From the NCBI GenBank assembly GCA_027484655.1, contig JAIXSM010000003.1, forward strand, positions 1 to 64,000: DNA of 64,000 bases. The letters are read 5' to 3'. This DNA is from Hyphomicrobiales bacterium (GTDB lineage Bacteria; Pseudomonadota; Alphaproteobacteria; Rhizobiales; Beijerinckiaceae). The notes beneath the pieces are model-generated. The model was not told the DNA's origin, did not search any database, and saw nothing but the letters and a program-made list of their open reading frames with translations. The translations under genes were made by a program, and so were the position numbers. Below, one piece after another: positions 35,916 to 46,054 of the stretch. Each line of letters opens with the position of its first letter. The first letter of the stretch is position 1.

Positions 35916-37037
35916 TTAACCTGGCAGGCCCAGGCGAGGACGACTGACGACGCCGCCCGTCATCGGCGCCGGCGCGCCGGTGGTGGTGGGATAGGTGAGC
36001 GGCAAGCCTTCCAGCGCGCGGACCGCAAGGTAGGCGAAGGCTTGCGCCTCCATGGCGTCTCCATCCCAGCCGCAGCTCCGCGCCGCGTCCACCGGGCAGG
36101 CGAGGGAATCCGCCAGCATTTTCATCAGCGTCGGGTTGCGGGCCCCGCCGCCGCACACAACCGCCCGGCGCGGGCGAGCGGGCAAGTGCTCCAGAGCGCG
36201 GGCCGTGGCGCGGGCGGTGAAGGCTGTCAGGGTGGCGGCCGCGTCATCGGTTGCGAGCCCGTCCACGGCGGCGCGGGAAAATGCATTCCGGTCGAGGGAT
36301 TTGGGCGGGGTTCGCTCAAAAAACGAATGCGTCAGCAGGTCCGCAAGCGCCGCCTCATTCACCAGCCCGCGCGCGGCGGCCTCCCCGTCCCGATCCATGG
36401 CGACGCCGGTCCGCTCCAGCATCAGGTCGTCGATCAGCGCGTTCGCGGGGCCTGTGTCAAACGCGATGGGCTCGCCATCGCCCGGCACGTAGGTGACGTT
36501 GGCGACCCCCCCCAGATTGACCACCAGCGCCGGCGTTTCGACGCCCGCCGCCCGCACCAGCGCCCGGTGCCACACGGGAACAAGCGGCGCTCCCTGCCCG
36601 CCGGCGGCCACATCGGCCGCACGCATGTCCCAGACGACGGTGAGGCCAAGGGCGGCGGCCAGCGCGGCGCCGTCGCCGATCTGGATGGTGAGCCGCTGCT
36701 GCGGCTTGTGCAGGACCGTCTGCCCGTGGAAGCCGAGCACGTCGATTGCCGCGCGATCGAGCCGGTGCTCGGCGATGAACGCGTCCACTGCCTCCGCGTG
36801 GCGGGCGGTGACGAGGCGCTCCGCCTCCCCCACCCGGCCCGGGCGGGCGGCGCGGTCCGTCAGCACAGCGCCCTCATCGAGCGCGGCGCGCAACAGGGCG
36901 CGCTCGGCGCCGGCATAGGGGTAGAAGCTCGCGGGGCCTGTTCGCGAGCGGCTGCGGCCGTCCGTCTCCACAAGGGCGACGTCGATCCCGTCCATGGACG
37001 TGCCGCTCATGAGGCCAATGGCGCGATACAGGTGCAT
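35916..37037 (-). CDS. anmK: Anhydro-N-acetylmuramic acid kinase
   Basis: 373 residues. It opens [19 protein letters not shown], the AnmK signature; [22 protein letters not shown] and [11 protein letters not shown] follow, and the late [15 protein letters not shown] is the C-terminal hallmark. It phosphorylates and opens anhydroMurNAc in cell-wall recycling. ATG at 37037 with GGAG upstream. Divergent from tyrS, the usual partner in alphaproteobacteria. Confidence 0.96.
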   Translation of the reverse strand: MHLYRAIGLMSGTSMDGIDVALVETDGRSRSRTGPASFYPYAGAERALLRAALDEGAVLTDRAARPGRVGEAERLVTARHAEAVDAFIAEHRLDRAAIDVLGFHGQTVLHKPQQRLTIQIGDGAALAAALGLTVVWDMRAADVAAGGQGAPLVPVWHRALVRAAGVETPALVVNLGGVANVTYVPGDGEPIAFDTGPANALIDDLMLERTGVAMDRDGEAAARGLVNEAALADLLTHSFFERTPPKSLDRNAFSRAAVDGLATDDAAATLTAFTARATARALEHLPARPRRAVVCGGGARNPTLMKMLADSLACPVDAARSCGWDGDAMEAQAFAYLAVRALEGLPLTYPTTTGAPAPMTGGVVSRPRLGLPG

Positions 37038-37113
37038 TGTGCGTCTCCGGGGGCACAATAGCACGCGAACTGGACCGCGAGCATTCTGGACCGCGAGCGT
37101 CCCCGCTCGCCAG

Positions 37114-37221
37114 ATGGAGCCAATGCGCGCGAGAACGCGCGCGGTCCAGTATGGCGCCAATGCGCGCGAGGACGCGCGCGGTCCAGTATGGAGCCAATGC
37201 GCGCGAGGACGCGCGGTCCAC
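37114..37221. repeat. Three tandem copies of a 37-bp unit between anmK and tyrS
   Basis: Units begin at 37114, 37151 and 37188 with ATGG(A/C)GCCAATGCGCGCGAG, then (A/G)ACGCGCGCGGTCCAGT; the third is shortened at its end. A related shorter motif (CTGGACCGCGAGC) occurs twice just before, at 37074-37105. The unit is non-coding though its frame stays open. The 416-base spacer holds no other feature I can name. Confidence 0.9.
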
Positions 37222-37453
37222 TAAGGCCCCGTCATTCCGGCAACGGGGCCAGTTCCAATGTGCTCCACATTCCCGGGACGCGCGCAGCGCGGACCCTGGA
37301 CCCAGTCACGCGCAGCCCATGGGCCCCGGATCGCCTGCGGCGTCCGGGGAAGTGGAAAAAGTCGCCAGCGGGAGAACGCGCGCGGTCCCCCCCCTCGGTT
37401 GCGCCAGCGCGCAGCCTCTTCTAAACCACGGGCCAATCTGGAAAGGCCCGCCC

Positions 37454-38701
37454 ATGACCGTCGCGTTCTCCCCAAAATCCGATTTCCTGCGCGTGCTCAT
37501 CGAGCGCGGCTTCGTGCATCAGTGCTCTGATTTCGCCGGGCTGGACGAAAAGGCGCTGGCGGGCGGGCTGACGGCCTACATCGGCTTCGACTGCACGGCG
37601 CCTTCGCTGCACGTGGGCTCCATGCTGCCCATCATGATGCTGCGCTGGCTGCAAAAAACCGGCGGCAAACCCATCGCGCTGATGGGCGGCGGCACAACGC
37701 GCGTGGGCGACCCCTCTGGCAAGGACGAGGCGCGCAAGCTGCTCACCATCGAGCAGATCGAGCAGAACAAGGACGGCATCCGTCAGGTGTTCGACAAGTT
37801 TCTCGATTTTCAGTCCGGCGCGATCATGATCGACAACGCGGAGTGGCTGACGAAACTCAATTACATCGACTTTCTGCGCGACGTCGGCCGCCACTTCTCG
37901 GTCAACCGCATGATGTCCATGGACTCCGTGAAGATGCGGCTGGAGCGCGATCAGGAGCTGTCGTTCATCGAGTTCAACTACATGTGCCTGCAGGCCTATG
38001 ATTTCGTCGAGATCAACCGCCGATATGGCTGCCTGCTGCAGATGGGCGGCTCCGACCAGTGGGGCAACATCGTCACCGGCATCGATCTGGGCCGGCGCAT
38101 GGGCGCGCCGCAGTTGTACGCCCTCACCGCGCCGCTGCTCACCACCGCGTCGGGCGCCAAGATGGGCAAGACCGCCGCCGGCGCCGTGTGGCTGAACGCC
38201 GACATGCTGGCGCCCTACGGCTACTGGCAGTTCTGGCGCAATACGGAGGACAGCGACGTGGGCCGCTTCCTGCGCCTGTTCACCGAACTGCCACTGGATG
38301 AAATCGCCCGGCTCGAGGCGCTCGGCGGCGCGGAGATCAACGAGGCGAAAAAGGTTCTGGCCAACGAGGCCACCGCCATGCTGCACGGCCGCGAGGCGGC
38401 GGAGACCGCCGCCGAAACCGCGCGCAAGACGTTTGAGGAAGGCGTGCTGGCTGACAGCCTGCCCACCGTCGCCCTGCCCGCCTCCGAGGCGATTGGCATG
38501 GGCGTGCTCACCGCGTTCGTGCGCGCGGGCCTCGTCGCCTCCACCGGCGAGGCGAGGCGCCAGATCAAGGGCGGCGGGCTGCGGCTGAACGACGACGCTG
38601 TGGCCGACGAACGCGCAGCCCTTGTCGCGGGCGACTTCCGCGACGGGGTCGCGAAACTGTCGCTGGGCAAGAAAAAGCACGTGCTGCTGAAGGCGGAGTG
38701 A
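37454..38701 (+). CDS. tyrS: Tyrosyl-tRNA synthetase
   Basis: 415 residues. Class I signatures: HVGS in SLHVGSMLP (HIGH equivalent) and KMGKT in [10 protein letters not shown] (KMSKS variant). The tyrosine pocket YIGFD and [10 protein letters not shown] are intact. A C-terminal S4 RNA-binding domain begins near residue 350 ([17 protein letters not shown]). The start at 37454 follows AAAGGCCCGCCC; the frame stays open upstream only through the tandem repeats. Confidence 0.96.
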   Translation: MTVAFSPKSDFLRVLIERGFVHQCSDFAGLDEKALAGGLTAYIGFDCTAPSLHVGSMLPIMMLRWLQKTGGKPIALMGGGTTRVGDPSGKDEARKLLTIEQIEQNKDGIRQVFDKFLDFQSGAIMIDNAEWLTKLNYIDFLRDVGRHFSVNRMMSMDSVKMRLERDQELSFIEFNYMCLQAYDFVEINRRYGCLLQMGGSDQWGNIVTGIDLGRRMGAPQLYALTAPLLTTASGAKMGKTAAGAVWLNADMLAPYGYWQFWRNTEDSDVGRFLRLFTELPLDEIARLEALGGAEINEAKKVLANEATAMLHGREAAETAAETARKTFEEGVLADSLPTVALPASEAIGMGVLTAFVRAGLVASTGEARRQIKGGGLRLNDDAVADERAALVAGDFRDGVAKLSLGKKKHVLLKAE

Positions 38702-38720
38702 GAGGGGCCAAGTGCCCCTC
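38702..38720 (+). terminator. Hairpin after tyrS
   Basis: GAGGGGC (38702-38708) pairs with GCCCCTC (38714-38720), directly after the tyrS stop. No T-run follows. Confidence 0.45.
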
Positions 38721-38757
38721 CCCTGCGCCATCCACTATCAGGTCTCTGTGTAATTAA

Positions 38758-38895
38758 GCACAAAGCAACGTGCGCGAATCCCTCTCCCATGAAGTGGGAG
38801 AGGGTGGTTTGCAACGCAAACCGGGTGGGGGTTTTCACCATCGAACGCATAGCGCCTGTGACCTGCCGTGGATGCCGGCCGTCGCCGGCATGACG
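38758..38895. repeat. Intergenic repeat copy 1 (tyrS-nrdJ spacer)
   Basis: About 138 bases nearly identical by eye to 39123-39258. It contains CAAAGCAACGTGCGC, a CCCTCTCCC/GGGAGAGGG palindrome, GGTTTGC...GCAAACC, and a GACCTGCCGTGGATGCCGG/CCGGCATGACG tail. The tail is shared with copies at 11.9 and 48.6 kb. The 650-base spacer is made almost wholly of such elements. Confidence 0.88.
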
Positions 38896-38977
38896 GGGCA
38901 GGCGCCGCGCATAGATCAACAACGTCGGTAAGTTTTCTGCGCATTAAAGACGCGAAAAGCGCCCGCGCCGCAGGCGC

Positions 38978-39005
38978 GTCATGCCGGCGACGGCCGGCAT
39001 CCACG
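38978..39005. repeat. Inverted partial copy of the REP-like tail
   Basis: CGTCATGCCGGCGACGGCCGGCATCCACG in reverse orientation to the tails of the flanking copies. Downstream (39030-39090) a GGCGCCATCCGGCGCC element and a second CCCTCCCCCGC/GCGGGAGAGGG palindrome occur, both also present near 47.4 and 49.1 kb in reverse orientation. Confidence 0.75.
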
Positions 39006-39122
39006 AGAGGCAAAGGGCCGCCCGCTGGCGACCGCCCCCACCCCGGCGCCATCCGGCGCCGACCCTCCCCCGCTAAAGCGGGAGAGGGATGCTCACGACC
39101 ATCATCGAGCGTGTATAATGAG

Positions 39123-39258
39123 GCGCAAAGCAACGTGCGCAAAACCCTCTCCTGTGGGAGAGGGTGGTTTGCAAAGCAAACCGGGTGAGGGTTTTCCGAA
39201 GCTCCGAACGCATAGCGCCTGTGACCTGCCGTGGATGCCGGGCGTCGCCGGCATGACG
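39123..39258. repeat. Intergenic repeat copy 2 (tyrS-nrdJ spacer)
   Basis: Direct repeat of 38758-38895, about 136 bases with scattered differences and small indels. Ends CCGGCATGACG. The nrdJ terminator follows 25 bases later. Confidence 0.88.
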
Positions 39259-39283
39259 ATCGCGGGTTCGAGGAAGCATACTA

Positions 39284-39316
39284 TAAAAAAAACCCGGGAG
39301 GCTCTCACCCCCCGGG
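39284..39316 (-). terminator. Rho-independent terminator of nrdJ
   Basis: On the minus strand a CCCGGG/CCCGGG stem (39316-39311 with 39298-39293) extended by GG pairs is followed by a run of nine T. It lies 35 bases after the nrdJ stop. The clearest intrinsic terminator in the window. Confidence 0.85.
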
Positions 39317-39350
39317 CTCAATACTTTCACAAACTAACGTTACTTAAGCC

Positions 39351-42300
39351 TCACGAACACCCGGTCGTGGACCCGCACGTGTCGCACTTGAGGCACGTGC
39401 CGTTGCGCACGAGCGTAAAGTTCTGGCACTCGGGGCAGGCTTCGCCCACATAACCCTTCATGCGTGCTTCCGCCCGCTTGTCGGCCATGGCGTCGCGGGC
39501 GCCGGTCGCGACAGCGCCGGCCACACTTCCCGCCGCCTGCCAGTTCAGCGCCTCGACGCTGGTCGAGCCGTCGTCGTGGAAGCCGGTGGTGCGCACGGCG
39601 CCGGTCTGCGCGTAAGAAGTCACCTCCCCGGGGCCATGGGTGCCCGTGCCCTGAATGAGCATCAGCTTGTCGTGCTTGCCGCGCACAAAGCCCGACGAGA
39701 CGAACGGCGTCGCAGCCTCCGGCGCGCGGCTCTGCTGCTCGCCCTTGCCGATCACGGTGCCGCCGATCTCTGAAGGATCGATGTGCGCCAGATCGTTGCG
39801 GCCGAGGTAGGAGATGGCCAGCTCGCGGAACACGTAGTCGAGAATCGACGTAGCGTTCTTGATCGCGTCGTTGCCCTGCACGAGGCCCGCCGGCTCGAAG
39901 CGCGTGAACGTGAACGCGTCCACGTACTCCTCCAGCGGCACGCCGTATTGCAAGCCCACCGAAATCGCGATGGCGAAGTTGTTCATCAACGAGCGGAAGG
40001 CGGCGCCTTCCTTGTGCATGTCGATGAAGATCTCGCCGATGCGCCCATCCATGTACTCGCCGGTGCGCAGGTACACCTTGTGCCCGCCCACCACGGCTTT
40101 CTGCGTATAGCCCTTGCGACGGTCGGGAAGGCGCTCGCGCTCGCGGGTGCGCTCGATGCGCTCCACAATGCGCTCGACGATCTTTTCCGCCACCTGCGCC
40201 GTGCGCGCAGCGTTGGGCATGGAGATGAGCTGCTCCACCGCATCCTCTTCCTCGTCGTCCTCATCAGAGATGAGCTGCGAGTTCAACGGCTGCGACAGCT
40301 TTGAGCCGTCGCGGTAGAGCGCGTTCGCCTTGAGTCCCAGACGCCAGGACAGCATGTAGGCGTCCTTGCAATCCTCGACGGTGGCGTCGTTGGGCATGTT
40401 GATGGTCTTCGAAATCGCGCCCGTGATGAACGGCTGCGCGGCGGCGAGCATCCGGATGTGGCTTTCCACGGAGAGATAGCGCTTGCCCGTGCGGCCGCAC
40501 GGATTGGCGCAATCGAACACGTGGTAGTGCTCCACTTTCAGGTGCGGCGCGCCTTCCAGCGTCATCGCCCCGCACACGTGGGTGTTCGCAGCCTCGATCT
40601 CGGCGCGCGAGAAGCCAAGGAACGGCAGCAGTTCGAAGGACGGATCCTCCAGCTTCTCCGCCGGAACTTTAAGCGTCTGGGTGAGGAAGTCCTCGCCCAG
40701 CGACCACTTGTTGAACACGAACTTGATGTCGAAGGCGCCCGCGAGCGTCTTCTCAAGCCCTTCGAGCTTCTCATCGGTGAAGCCGCGCGCCCGCAGCGTG
40801 GCGTGGTTCACGCCCGGCGCCTGACGCATGCTCGCATGGCCCACCGCGTAGGCCTCGATCTCGGCGATCTCGGACGGGCGATAGCCCAGCACGCGCAACG
40901 CCTCGGGCACCGCGCGGTTGATGATCTTGAAGTAGCCGCCGCCGGCAAGCTTCTTGAACTTCACCAGCGCGAAGTCCGGCTCGATGCCCGTGGTGTCGCA
41001 GTCCATCACCAGGCCGATGGTGCCGGTGGGCGCCACGACGGTGGTCTGCGCGTTGCGGTAGCCGTTCTGCTCACCGCCGGCGAGCGCGCGGTCCCAGGCA
41101 GCCTTCGAGCGGGCGGACAGATCGGCGCCGTTCTCGCCCAGCTTGTCCAGAGTCGCGTGGTCGAGCGCCACCGGCAGCACGGAGAGCTTCTCATACCCCT
41201 CGGTCTGGCCATGCGCCGCGCGGCGATGGTTGCGGATGACGCGCAGCATGTGCGCGGCGTTGGGCTTGTACTCGGGGAAAGGCCCAAGCTCCTTCGCGAT
41301 CTCCGAAGAGGTCTCGTAGCACACGCCGGTCATGATGGCGGTGAGCGCAGCAGTAATCGCGCGGCCCTCCTCGGAGTCATAGCCCAGACCCGACGACATG
41401 AGCAGGCCGCCCACGTTGGCGTAGCCCAGCCCCAGCGTGCGGTAGTCGTACGACAGGCGCGCAATTTCCTTGGAGGGGAACTGCGCCATCATCACCGCGA
41501 TTTCGAGCACCAGCGTCCACAGGCGCACGGCGTGCTCGTAGGCGGCGAGGTCGTAGCGGCCGGTCTGCGCGTCGCGGAACTGCAGCAGGTTCAGCGAGGC
41601 GAGATTGCACGCGGTGTCGTCAAGGAACATGTACTCCGAGCAGGGGTTCGATGCGATGATCGGACCCGACGCCGGGCACGTGTGCCAGTCGTTGATGGTG
41701 GTGTGGTACTGGATGCCGGGATCGGCAGACGCCCAGGCGGCGTAGCCGATCTTCTCCCACAGGTCGCGGGCCTTCAGGGTCTTGTGGACCTTGCCGTCCG
41801 TGCGGCGGTTCAGCTTCCAGTCGGCGTCGCGCTCGACGGCGCGCAGGAATTCGTCCGTCACGCGCACGGAGTTGTTCGAGTTCTGGCCCGAAACCGTCAG
41901 GTAGGCCTCCGAATCCCAGTCTGTGTCGTAGGTGTCGAACTGGATGTCCGTGTAGCCCTGCCGCCCGAACTGGATCACGCGCTTGATGTAGTTGTCCGGC
42001 ACGCTGTCGCGGCGAGCGAGCTTGATCGCCTTCTTCAGCGCCGGGTTCTTCTCCGGGTTGAAGCAATCGTCGCCAGAACCCTCGCAGTTCACGCAGGCCT
42101 TCATGATGGCCTTCATGTGCTTCTTGACGATCTTGGAGCCGGTGACGAGGGAGGCGACCTTCTCCTCCTCCTTCACCTTCCAGCCGATGTAGGCCTCGAT
42201 GTCCGGATGGTCGGCGTCAACCACGACCATCTTGGCGGCGCGGCGCGTGGTGCCGCCAGACTTGATGGCGCCGGCGGCGCGATCGCCAATCTTGAGGAAA

Positions 42301-43067
42301 CTCATGAGGCCCGACGACTTGCCGCCGCCCGACAGCTTCTCGTTCTCGCCGCGCAGGCGCGAGAAGTTGGAGCCGGTGCCAGAGCCGTACTTGAACAGGC
42401 GCGCCTCACGCACCCAAAGGTCCATGATGCCGCCCTCGTTCACGAGGTCGTCAGCCACAGACTGGATGAAGCACGCGTGCGGCTGGGGATGCTCGTAAGC
42501 CGACTTCGATTTCGTCAGCTTGCCGGTGAAGGGGTCCACATAAAAATGGCCCTGCCCCGGACCGTCGATGCCGTAGGCCCAGTGCAGGCCGGTGTTGAAC
42601 CACTGCGGCGAGTTGGGCGCGGCGATCTGCGCGGCGAGCATGTAGCGCATCTCGTCGAAAAACGCCTGCGCGTCAGCCTCGTTGTCGAAGTACTTGCCCT
42701 TCCAGCCCCAGTAGGTCCACGTCCCCGCCAGGCGATCAAAAACCTGCGTGGAGGTCATCTCGCTGCCGAAGCGGCTCTCTTTAGGCAACGCCTCAAGAGC
42801 CGCCTCGTCGGCGACCGAACGCCACAGGAAGGAGGGAACGTCGTTCTCCTCAACTTTCTTCAGGTGCGCGGGGACGCCTGCCTTGCGGAAATACTTCTGC
42901 GCGAGCACGTCGCACGCGACCTGGCTCCACGTCGCCGGGACGTCGATTCCATCGAGCGAAAACACAACCGACCCGTCCGGGTTCCTGATTTCGCTCTTCG
43001 CCTTCCGGAACTCGATCCCTGCATATGGTGACTGTCCCGCCGTCGTATACCGCCGCTCGATCCGCAT
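39351..43067 (-). CDS. nrdJ: Adenosylcobalamin-dependent ribonucleotide reductase (class II)
   Basis: 1238 residues, the long class II form of alphaproteobacteria. Seen in order: [19 protein letters not shown], active-site Cys in PHACFIQSV, substrate loop [35 protein letters not shown], and a C-terminal zinc-ribbon/redox tail with Cys pairs ([18 protein letters not shown]). It makes deoxyribonucleotides using a B12-derived radical, without need of oxygen. ATG at 43067 with GGGGAAG upstream. Candidate NrdR boxes lie upstream; no B12 riboswitch was recognised. Confidence 0.96.
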   Translation of the reverse strand: MRIERRYTTAGQSPYAGIEFRKAKSEIRNPDGSVVFSLDGIDVPATWSQVACDVLAQKYFRKAGVPAHLKKVEENDVPSFLWRSVADEAALEALPKESRFGSEMTSTQVFDRLAGTWTYWGWKGKYFDNEADAQAFFDEMRYMLAAQIAAPNSPQWFNTGLHWAYGIDGPGQGHFYVDPFTGKLTKSKSAYEHPQPHACFIQSVADDLVNEGGIMDLWVREARLFKYGSGTGSNFSRLRGENEKLSGGGKSSGLMSFLKIGDRAAGAIKSGGTTRRAAKMVVVDADHPDIEAYIGWKVKEEEKVASLVTGSKIVKKHMKAIMKACVNCEGSGDDCFNPEKNPALKKAIKLARRDSVPDNYIKRVIQFGRQGYTDIQFDTYDTDWDSEAYLTVSGQNSNNSVRVTDEFLRAVERDADWKLNRRTDGKVHKTLKARDLWEKIGYAAWASADPGIQYHTTINDWHTCPASGPIIASNPCSEYMFLDDTACNLASLNLLQFRDAQTGRYDLAAYEHAVRLWTLVLEIAVMMAQFPSKEIARLSYDYRTLGLGYANVGGLLMSSGLGYDSEEGRAITAALTAIMTGVCYETSSEIAKELGPFPEYKPNAAHMLRVIRNHRRAAHGQTEGYEKLSVLPVALDHATLDKLGENGADLSARSKAAWDRALAGGEQNGYRNAQTTVVAPTGTIGLVMDCDTTGIEPDFALVKFKKLAGGGYFKIINRAVPEALRVLGYRPSEIAEIEAYAVGHASMRQAPGVNHATLRARGFTDEKLEGLEKTLAGAFDIKFVFNKWSLGEDFLTQTLKVPAEKLEDPSFELLPFLGFSRAEIEAANTHVCGAMTLEGAPHLKVEHYHVFDCANPCGRTGKRYLSVESHIRMLAAAQPFITGAISKTINMPNDATVEDCKDAYMLSWRLGLKANALYRDGSKLSQPLNSQLISDEDDEEEDAVEQLISMPNAARTAQVAEKIVERIVERIERTRERERLPDRRKGYTQKAVVGGHKVYLRTGEYMDGRIGEIFIDMHKEGAAFRSLMNNFAIAISVGLQYGVPLEEYVDAFTFTRFEPAGLVQGNDAIKNATSILDYVFRELAISYLGRNDLAHIDPSEIGGTVIGKGEQQSRAPEAATPFVSSGFVRGKHDKLMLIQGTGTHGPGEVTSYAQTGAVRTTGFHDDGSTSVEALNWQAAGSVAGAVATGARDAMADKRAEARMKGYVGEACPECQNFTLVRNGTCLKCDTCGSTTGCS

Positions 43068-43244
43068 ATTTCTTCCCCAGTCTGCACGGGCGGAATAGCC
43101 CGCGCGAGGCCGCCGCCCGGCCTCCCCGAAAACCAAGTCGTGTCCCTGAACGCATTGAGCCGATGACGCCGGCCCTCCACGCTCCGCCGGGTGGCGAACT
43201 GCCCACCCGCGGATGTGGCCAAAATGTGCGCCCGCGCCGGCCGC

Positions 43245-43292
43245 TCGTCAAGAGATTGTGCTCGACGCCTGTGCGTAGACCCAGATGTAGTG
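43245..43292 (-). promoter_or_regulatory. Candidate tandem NrdR boxes upstream of nrdJ
   Basis: On the minus strand CACTACATCTGG (from 43292) and CACAATCTCTTG (from 43260) start 32 bases apart, about three helical turns. NrdR sites occur as tandem CACnAnATnT-like boxes at this spacing before ribonucleotide reductase genes. The match to consensus is partial. Confidence 0.4.
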
Positions 43293-43675
43293 CCTTGGCC
43301 ATGAGGTTGGGACTTCTGGGGACAACCGCACCAAGTGTCTGACGACTCGGCGCCTTCACCGCGCAAGGGCCTGTGCGCAGTTTGCGGGGGACGGCCAGAC
43401 ATCCGCGTCGGCTGGTCGCGGCGCGGCGCCTGGGCGCGGCTTTGGGCGACGGCGCCCGGACACGCGGCGCAACGCTGGCGCGGCTGCAAAACACGTCGCG
43501 AAAACAAGCGACTTGGCGCCTCGAATCGGGCCGCCCGGCGCGTGCGCGCGGACCGGGGCGCCTGCGGGCCGCGTGTGCTCCCTTCTGGCGACTGGACAGC
43601 GGCGGCGGGCCTCGCCATAGTCCGCGCGACTTTCGGAGGGGCGCAGCGCCCCGTCAACGCACCGGATCGGCGTTC
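43293..43675. other. GC-rich spacer, no supported gene
   Basis: Between the nrdJ upstream region and the NDUFA12-like gene. Frames are open only because of high GC; none has a good RBS with recognisable protein features. Confidence 0.5.
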
Positions 43676-44092
43676 ATGTCCATCAAGACCTGGTTGCTGC
43701 AGACCTTCACCTGGTGGAGCGGGCAGACCATCAACACGCGCTTCCACACGTGGCGGCATGGCGAACTCGTGGGCAAGGACGAGTTCGGCAACATGTATTA
43801 CCGCACCCGCGGGGGCGCTAAGGATCCGGCCCTCGGCTATGAGCGACGCTGGGTGATCTACGCCGGCGAGAGCGAAGGCTCCATGACGCCGCCCGGCTGG
43901 TACGGCTGGCTGCACCACTCCACGGACACGCCACCGACGGAGGAAGCCTACGCAGCGCGCGAGTGGGAGATGCCCCATCGCCCGAACATGACCGGCACCG
44001 GCGAGGCGTATCGCCCGCAGGGCTCGCTCCTGAACGCAGGCGTGCGGCCGGCGGCCACCGGCGACTACAAACCGTGGACGCCGGGCGGCTGA
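43676..44092 (+). CDS. NADH:ubiquinone oxidoreductase accessory subunit, NDUFA12 family
   Basis: 138 residues. Family signature GELVGKDEFGNMYYR followed by RWVIYAGESEGSMTPPGWYGWLH and a C-terminal YKPWTPGG. NDUFA12 homologues are complex I accessory subunits kept in alphaproteobacteria and mitochondria, bound at the matrix arm. The ATG at 43676 gives the family length. Upstream of a small secreted protein and a DUF2155 gene, the usual alphaproteobacterial neighbourhood. Confidence 0.93.
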   Translation: MSIKTWLLQTFTWWSGQTINTRFHTWRHGELVGKDEFGNMYYRTRGGAKDPALGYERRWVIYAGESEGSMTPPGWYGWLHHSTDTPPTEEAYAAREWEMPHRPNMTGTGEAYRPQGSLLNAGVRPAATGDYKPWTPGG

Positions 44093-44151
44093 GTCGTCCA
44101 CAACCCGCCTGCGCTTCATCACCCATTCAGTTCGTTAAGGGCGGTCCGTTC

Positions 44152-44466
44152 ATGACCTTCGGAAAAGCCGCCCTCGCGGCGTTCGTTCTCAGTCTCGCCG
44201 CGACGCCGCCTGTGACAGCGGCGCCCGTGGATGATTTCGCAGCCGCCTGCATGAAGCGCGGCTTGCGCGAAAGCGCCTGCAATTGCCAGGCGCGCATGGC
44301 GCGCACGACGCTGGACGCCGCCGAGCGCCGGGCGGCGCTGGCCGCCATCTCCCGCGGTCGCGAGGCGATGATGACGGAGGTCGCCGCCATGGGCGAGGCG
44401 AAGGCGAAGGCTTTCGCCAGCAAAATGAAACGCCTCGGCGAGCGGGCGCAGAAAGAATGCGCCTGA
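44152..44466 (+). CDS. Small secreted protein of unknown function
   Basis: 104 residues. Sec signal peptide (KAALAAFVLSLAATPPVTA-A) followed by a short helical domain with CMKRG, SACNCQARM and a C-terminal EC. The N-terminal Cys cluster suggests disulphides in the periplasm. I do not recognise the family. Lies between NDUFA12 and DUF2155 genes on the same strand, 60 bases after the former. Confidence 0.7.
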   Translation: MTFGKAALAAFVLSLAATPPVTAAPVDDFAAACMKRGLRESACNCQARMARTTLDAAERRAALAAISRGREAMMTEVAAMGEAKAKAFASKMKRLGERAQKECA

Positions 44467-44601
44467 TCGCGACCCGGGCCGTCATGGATTCGCCGGCATT
44501 GGGCGTCACGTCCATAGTGCGGCCACCCGGAATGCCCGGCGGCGCCAACTTGTGCTATCCACCCGACGGCGTACGGTCGAATCCAGGAGCTTGAACACGA
44601 G

Positions 44602-45345
44602 ATGCGCGGGCGCTTGCTCATCCTGGCCACATGCCTGTTCGCAGGCGCGACCGTCACCCCGGCGTCGGCGAACCGCATCTCTCATCCGACCGCGGTTTTC
44701 GCGGGTCTCGATAAAATCACCGGGCGCATCATCGCCTTCGAGGCGGCGATCGGCGAAACGGTGCAGTTCGGTTCGCTCCAGATCACGCCGCGCGTCTGCT
44801 TCACCCGCCCCGCCACCGAGGCGCCGTTGACCACGGGCTTCGTCGAGGTGGAGGAGGTGAACGTCAACAACGAGTACAAGCGGATTTTTGGCGGCTGGAT
44901 GTTCGCCGCAAGCCCGGGCCTGCACGCGGTCGAGCACCCGGTTTATGATGCTTGGCTCACAGACTGCAAAGGCGGCAAGGAGATCATCCCCGACGCGGTC
45001 GCGCGCGCGCCGGCTAGCGCCAGTCCCGCCGGCGTGGCGGCCCCGCCGCCCGCAGCCGCTCAGCAGCCCCCAGCCCGCCGCCAGCCCACGCAACAGCAGG
45101 CCGCCCCGTCGGCGCCCGCAGCCACCTCTGGCGCCGCTCCCCAGCAGGCGGGTCGCCCAACCGAACTCGGCCGCCCTGTGGACATTGCGCCGCCGCCCGG
45201 AGGCGCGCCGCGCCCCCCGGGGAGCATTCCCCGCGAGCCGGAGCGCCGGGCGCCTTCGCAGAGCTTCTTTCCTGACACCCCGGCTGCGCCGTCGCGGCCA
45301 GCCAGCCCGCCGCCCCGCCAGCCGGCGCCCTTCGGCGTTTACTGA
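44602..45345 (+). CDS. DUF2155 domain protein, exported
   Basis: 247 residues. Signal peptide ending TPASA-N; DUF2155 core at ~residues 30-130 (HPTAVFAGLDKITGRI, FGSLQITPRVCFTRP, FGGWMFAASPGL, VYDAWLTDC with two Cys). The last ~115 residues are a low-complexity Pro/Ala/Gln/Arg tail, probably disordered. Function unknown; conserved in alphaproteobacteria next to NDUFA12. Confidence 0.9.
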   Translation: MRGRLLILATCLFAGATVTPASANRISHPTAVFAGLDKITGRIIAFEAAIGETVQFGSLQITPRVCFTRPATEAPLTTGFVEVEEVNVNNEYKRIFGGWMFAASPGLHAVEHPVYDAWLTDCKGGKEIIPDAVARAPASASPAGVAAPPPAAAQQPPARRQPTQQQAAPSAPAATSGAAPQQAGRPTELGRPVDIAPPPGGAPRPPGSIPREPERRAPSQSFFPDTPAAPSRPASPPPRQPAPFGVY

Positions 45346-45526
45346 GGCGGCATCCGTCATCCAGGACCGGACCTGAGCCGGCGCTCAGCTGCCTGATCGT
45401 GCTCTATGATTCGGCCGCCGAACAGCGCACGGCGCTACGCGCGTGCGTGCGCGATGCGAACGATCGCGCGCGTCGCACGAGGCTCCCGGCGCGCCTGAAC
45501 AATCAGCATGGAGGGGAAAGAAGATT

Positions 45527-45600
45527 TGGAGGCCTCGCCCGGAATCGAACCGGGGTGCAAGGATTTGCAGTCCTCTGCGTAGCCACTCCGCCACGAGGCC
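45527..45600 (-). tRNA. tRNA-Cys (GCA)
   Basis: Full cloverleaf of 74 bases on the minus strand. Acceptor GGCCTCG (45600-45594) pairs with CGAGGCC (45537-45531), the discriminator is U as expected for Cys, and CCA is encoded. The anticodon loop reads CTGCAAA, giving anticodon GCA; T-arm GGTTCGATTCC. Confidence 0.96.
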
Positions 45601-45700
45601 TCAGGGCTCTCGCCCGTGCGCAAGCCTCATACCAATGCGGTGGCCGGGGAGCAAGGACCGACGGCGAAAAGAAAGCGGAGCGGGACGCGAATTTCCCACT

Positions 45701-45728
45701 TTGCAAAAGGATCGGAGCTTGTTATACG
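45701..45728 (+). promoter_or_regulatory. Sigma-70-like promoter for tRNA-Asn
   Basis: TTGCAA (45701-45706), 16 bases, TATACG (45723-45728). Located about 42 bases before the tRNA-Asn 5' end. Confidence 0.45.
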
Positions 45729-45770
45729 CCCTCTCGTCGCTGGAGCACACACTGCTCGGGCGCACAATGT

Positions 45771-45846
45771 TCCCCGATAGCTCAGTTGGTAGAGCATTCG
45801 ACTGTTAATCGAATGGTCGCTGGTTCGAGTCCAGCTCGGGGAGCCA
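45771..45846 (+). tRNA. tRNA-Asn (GTT)
   Basis: Full cloverleaf of 76 bases. Acceptor TCCCCGA (45771-45777) pairs with TCGGGGA (45836-45842), discriminator G, CCA encoded (45844-45846). The anticodon loop CTGTTAA gives anticodon GTT; T-arm GGTTCGAGTCC. Confidence 0.97.
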
Positions 45847-46054
45847 TTTTCTTGAAAATCTGACGATCGCTCGGCTGAAAGCTCAGCTGCGCGCGTTCGC
45901 TCTGTACTTTGGCGACCCGCTCCGGGCAACCTGCGGTCCCTCGCCCGCAAGCCATTGGCGACACAAGTGTCGCCGCATCAACGAACAAGCCTGACACGCC
46001 TCGACGCCGCGCGCGCATCGTTTATCCTGCCGTCGAATTCATGGGAGGACGGGA

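Noticed and set aside
37114-37221. 37-bp repeats as a CRISPR array
   Set aside because: Units are contiguous with no spacers between them.
37037-37453. N-terminal extension of tyrS through the tandem repeats
   Set aside because: Encodes repetitive Arg-rich sequence with no homology; the normal tyrS start at 37454 gives the family length.
38758-39258. Possible CRISPR array in the tyrS-nrdJ spacer
   Set aside because: Only two long direct copies with internal palindromes, no regular spacers and no cas genes.
40458-43031. 857-codon plus-strand open frame
   Set aside because: Antisense to nrdJ, whose protein is unmistakable; arises from GC-rich codon bias.
43068-43330. Cobalamin riboswitch upstream of nrdJ
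   Set aside because: No recognisable B12-box or conserved pairing seen; candidate NrdR boxes explain the region better.
43335-43856. Plus-strand open frame with a CAVCGG motif
   Set aside because: One Cys pair only, Arg-rich, runs out of frame through the well-supported NDUFA12 gene.
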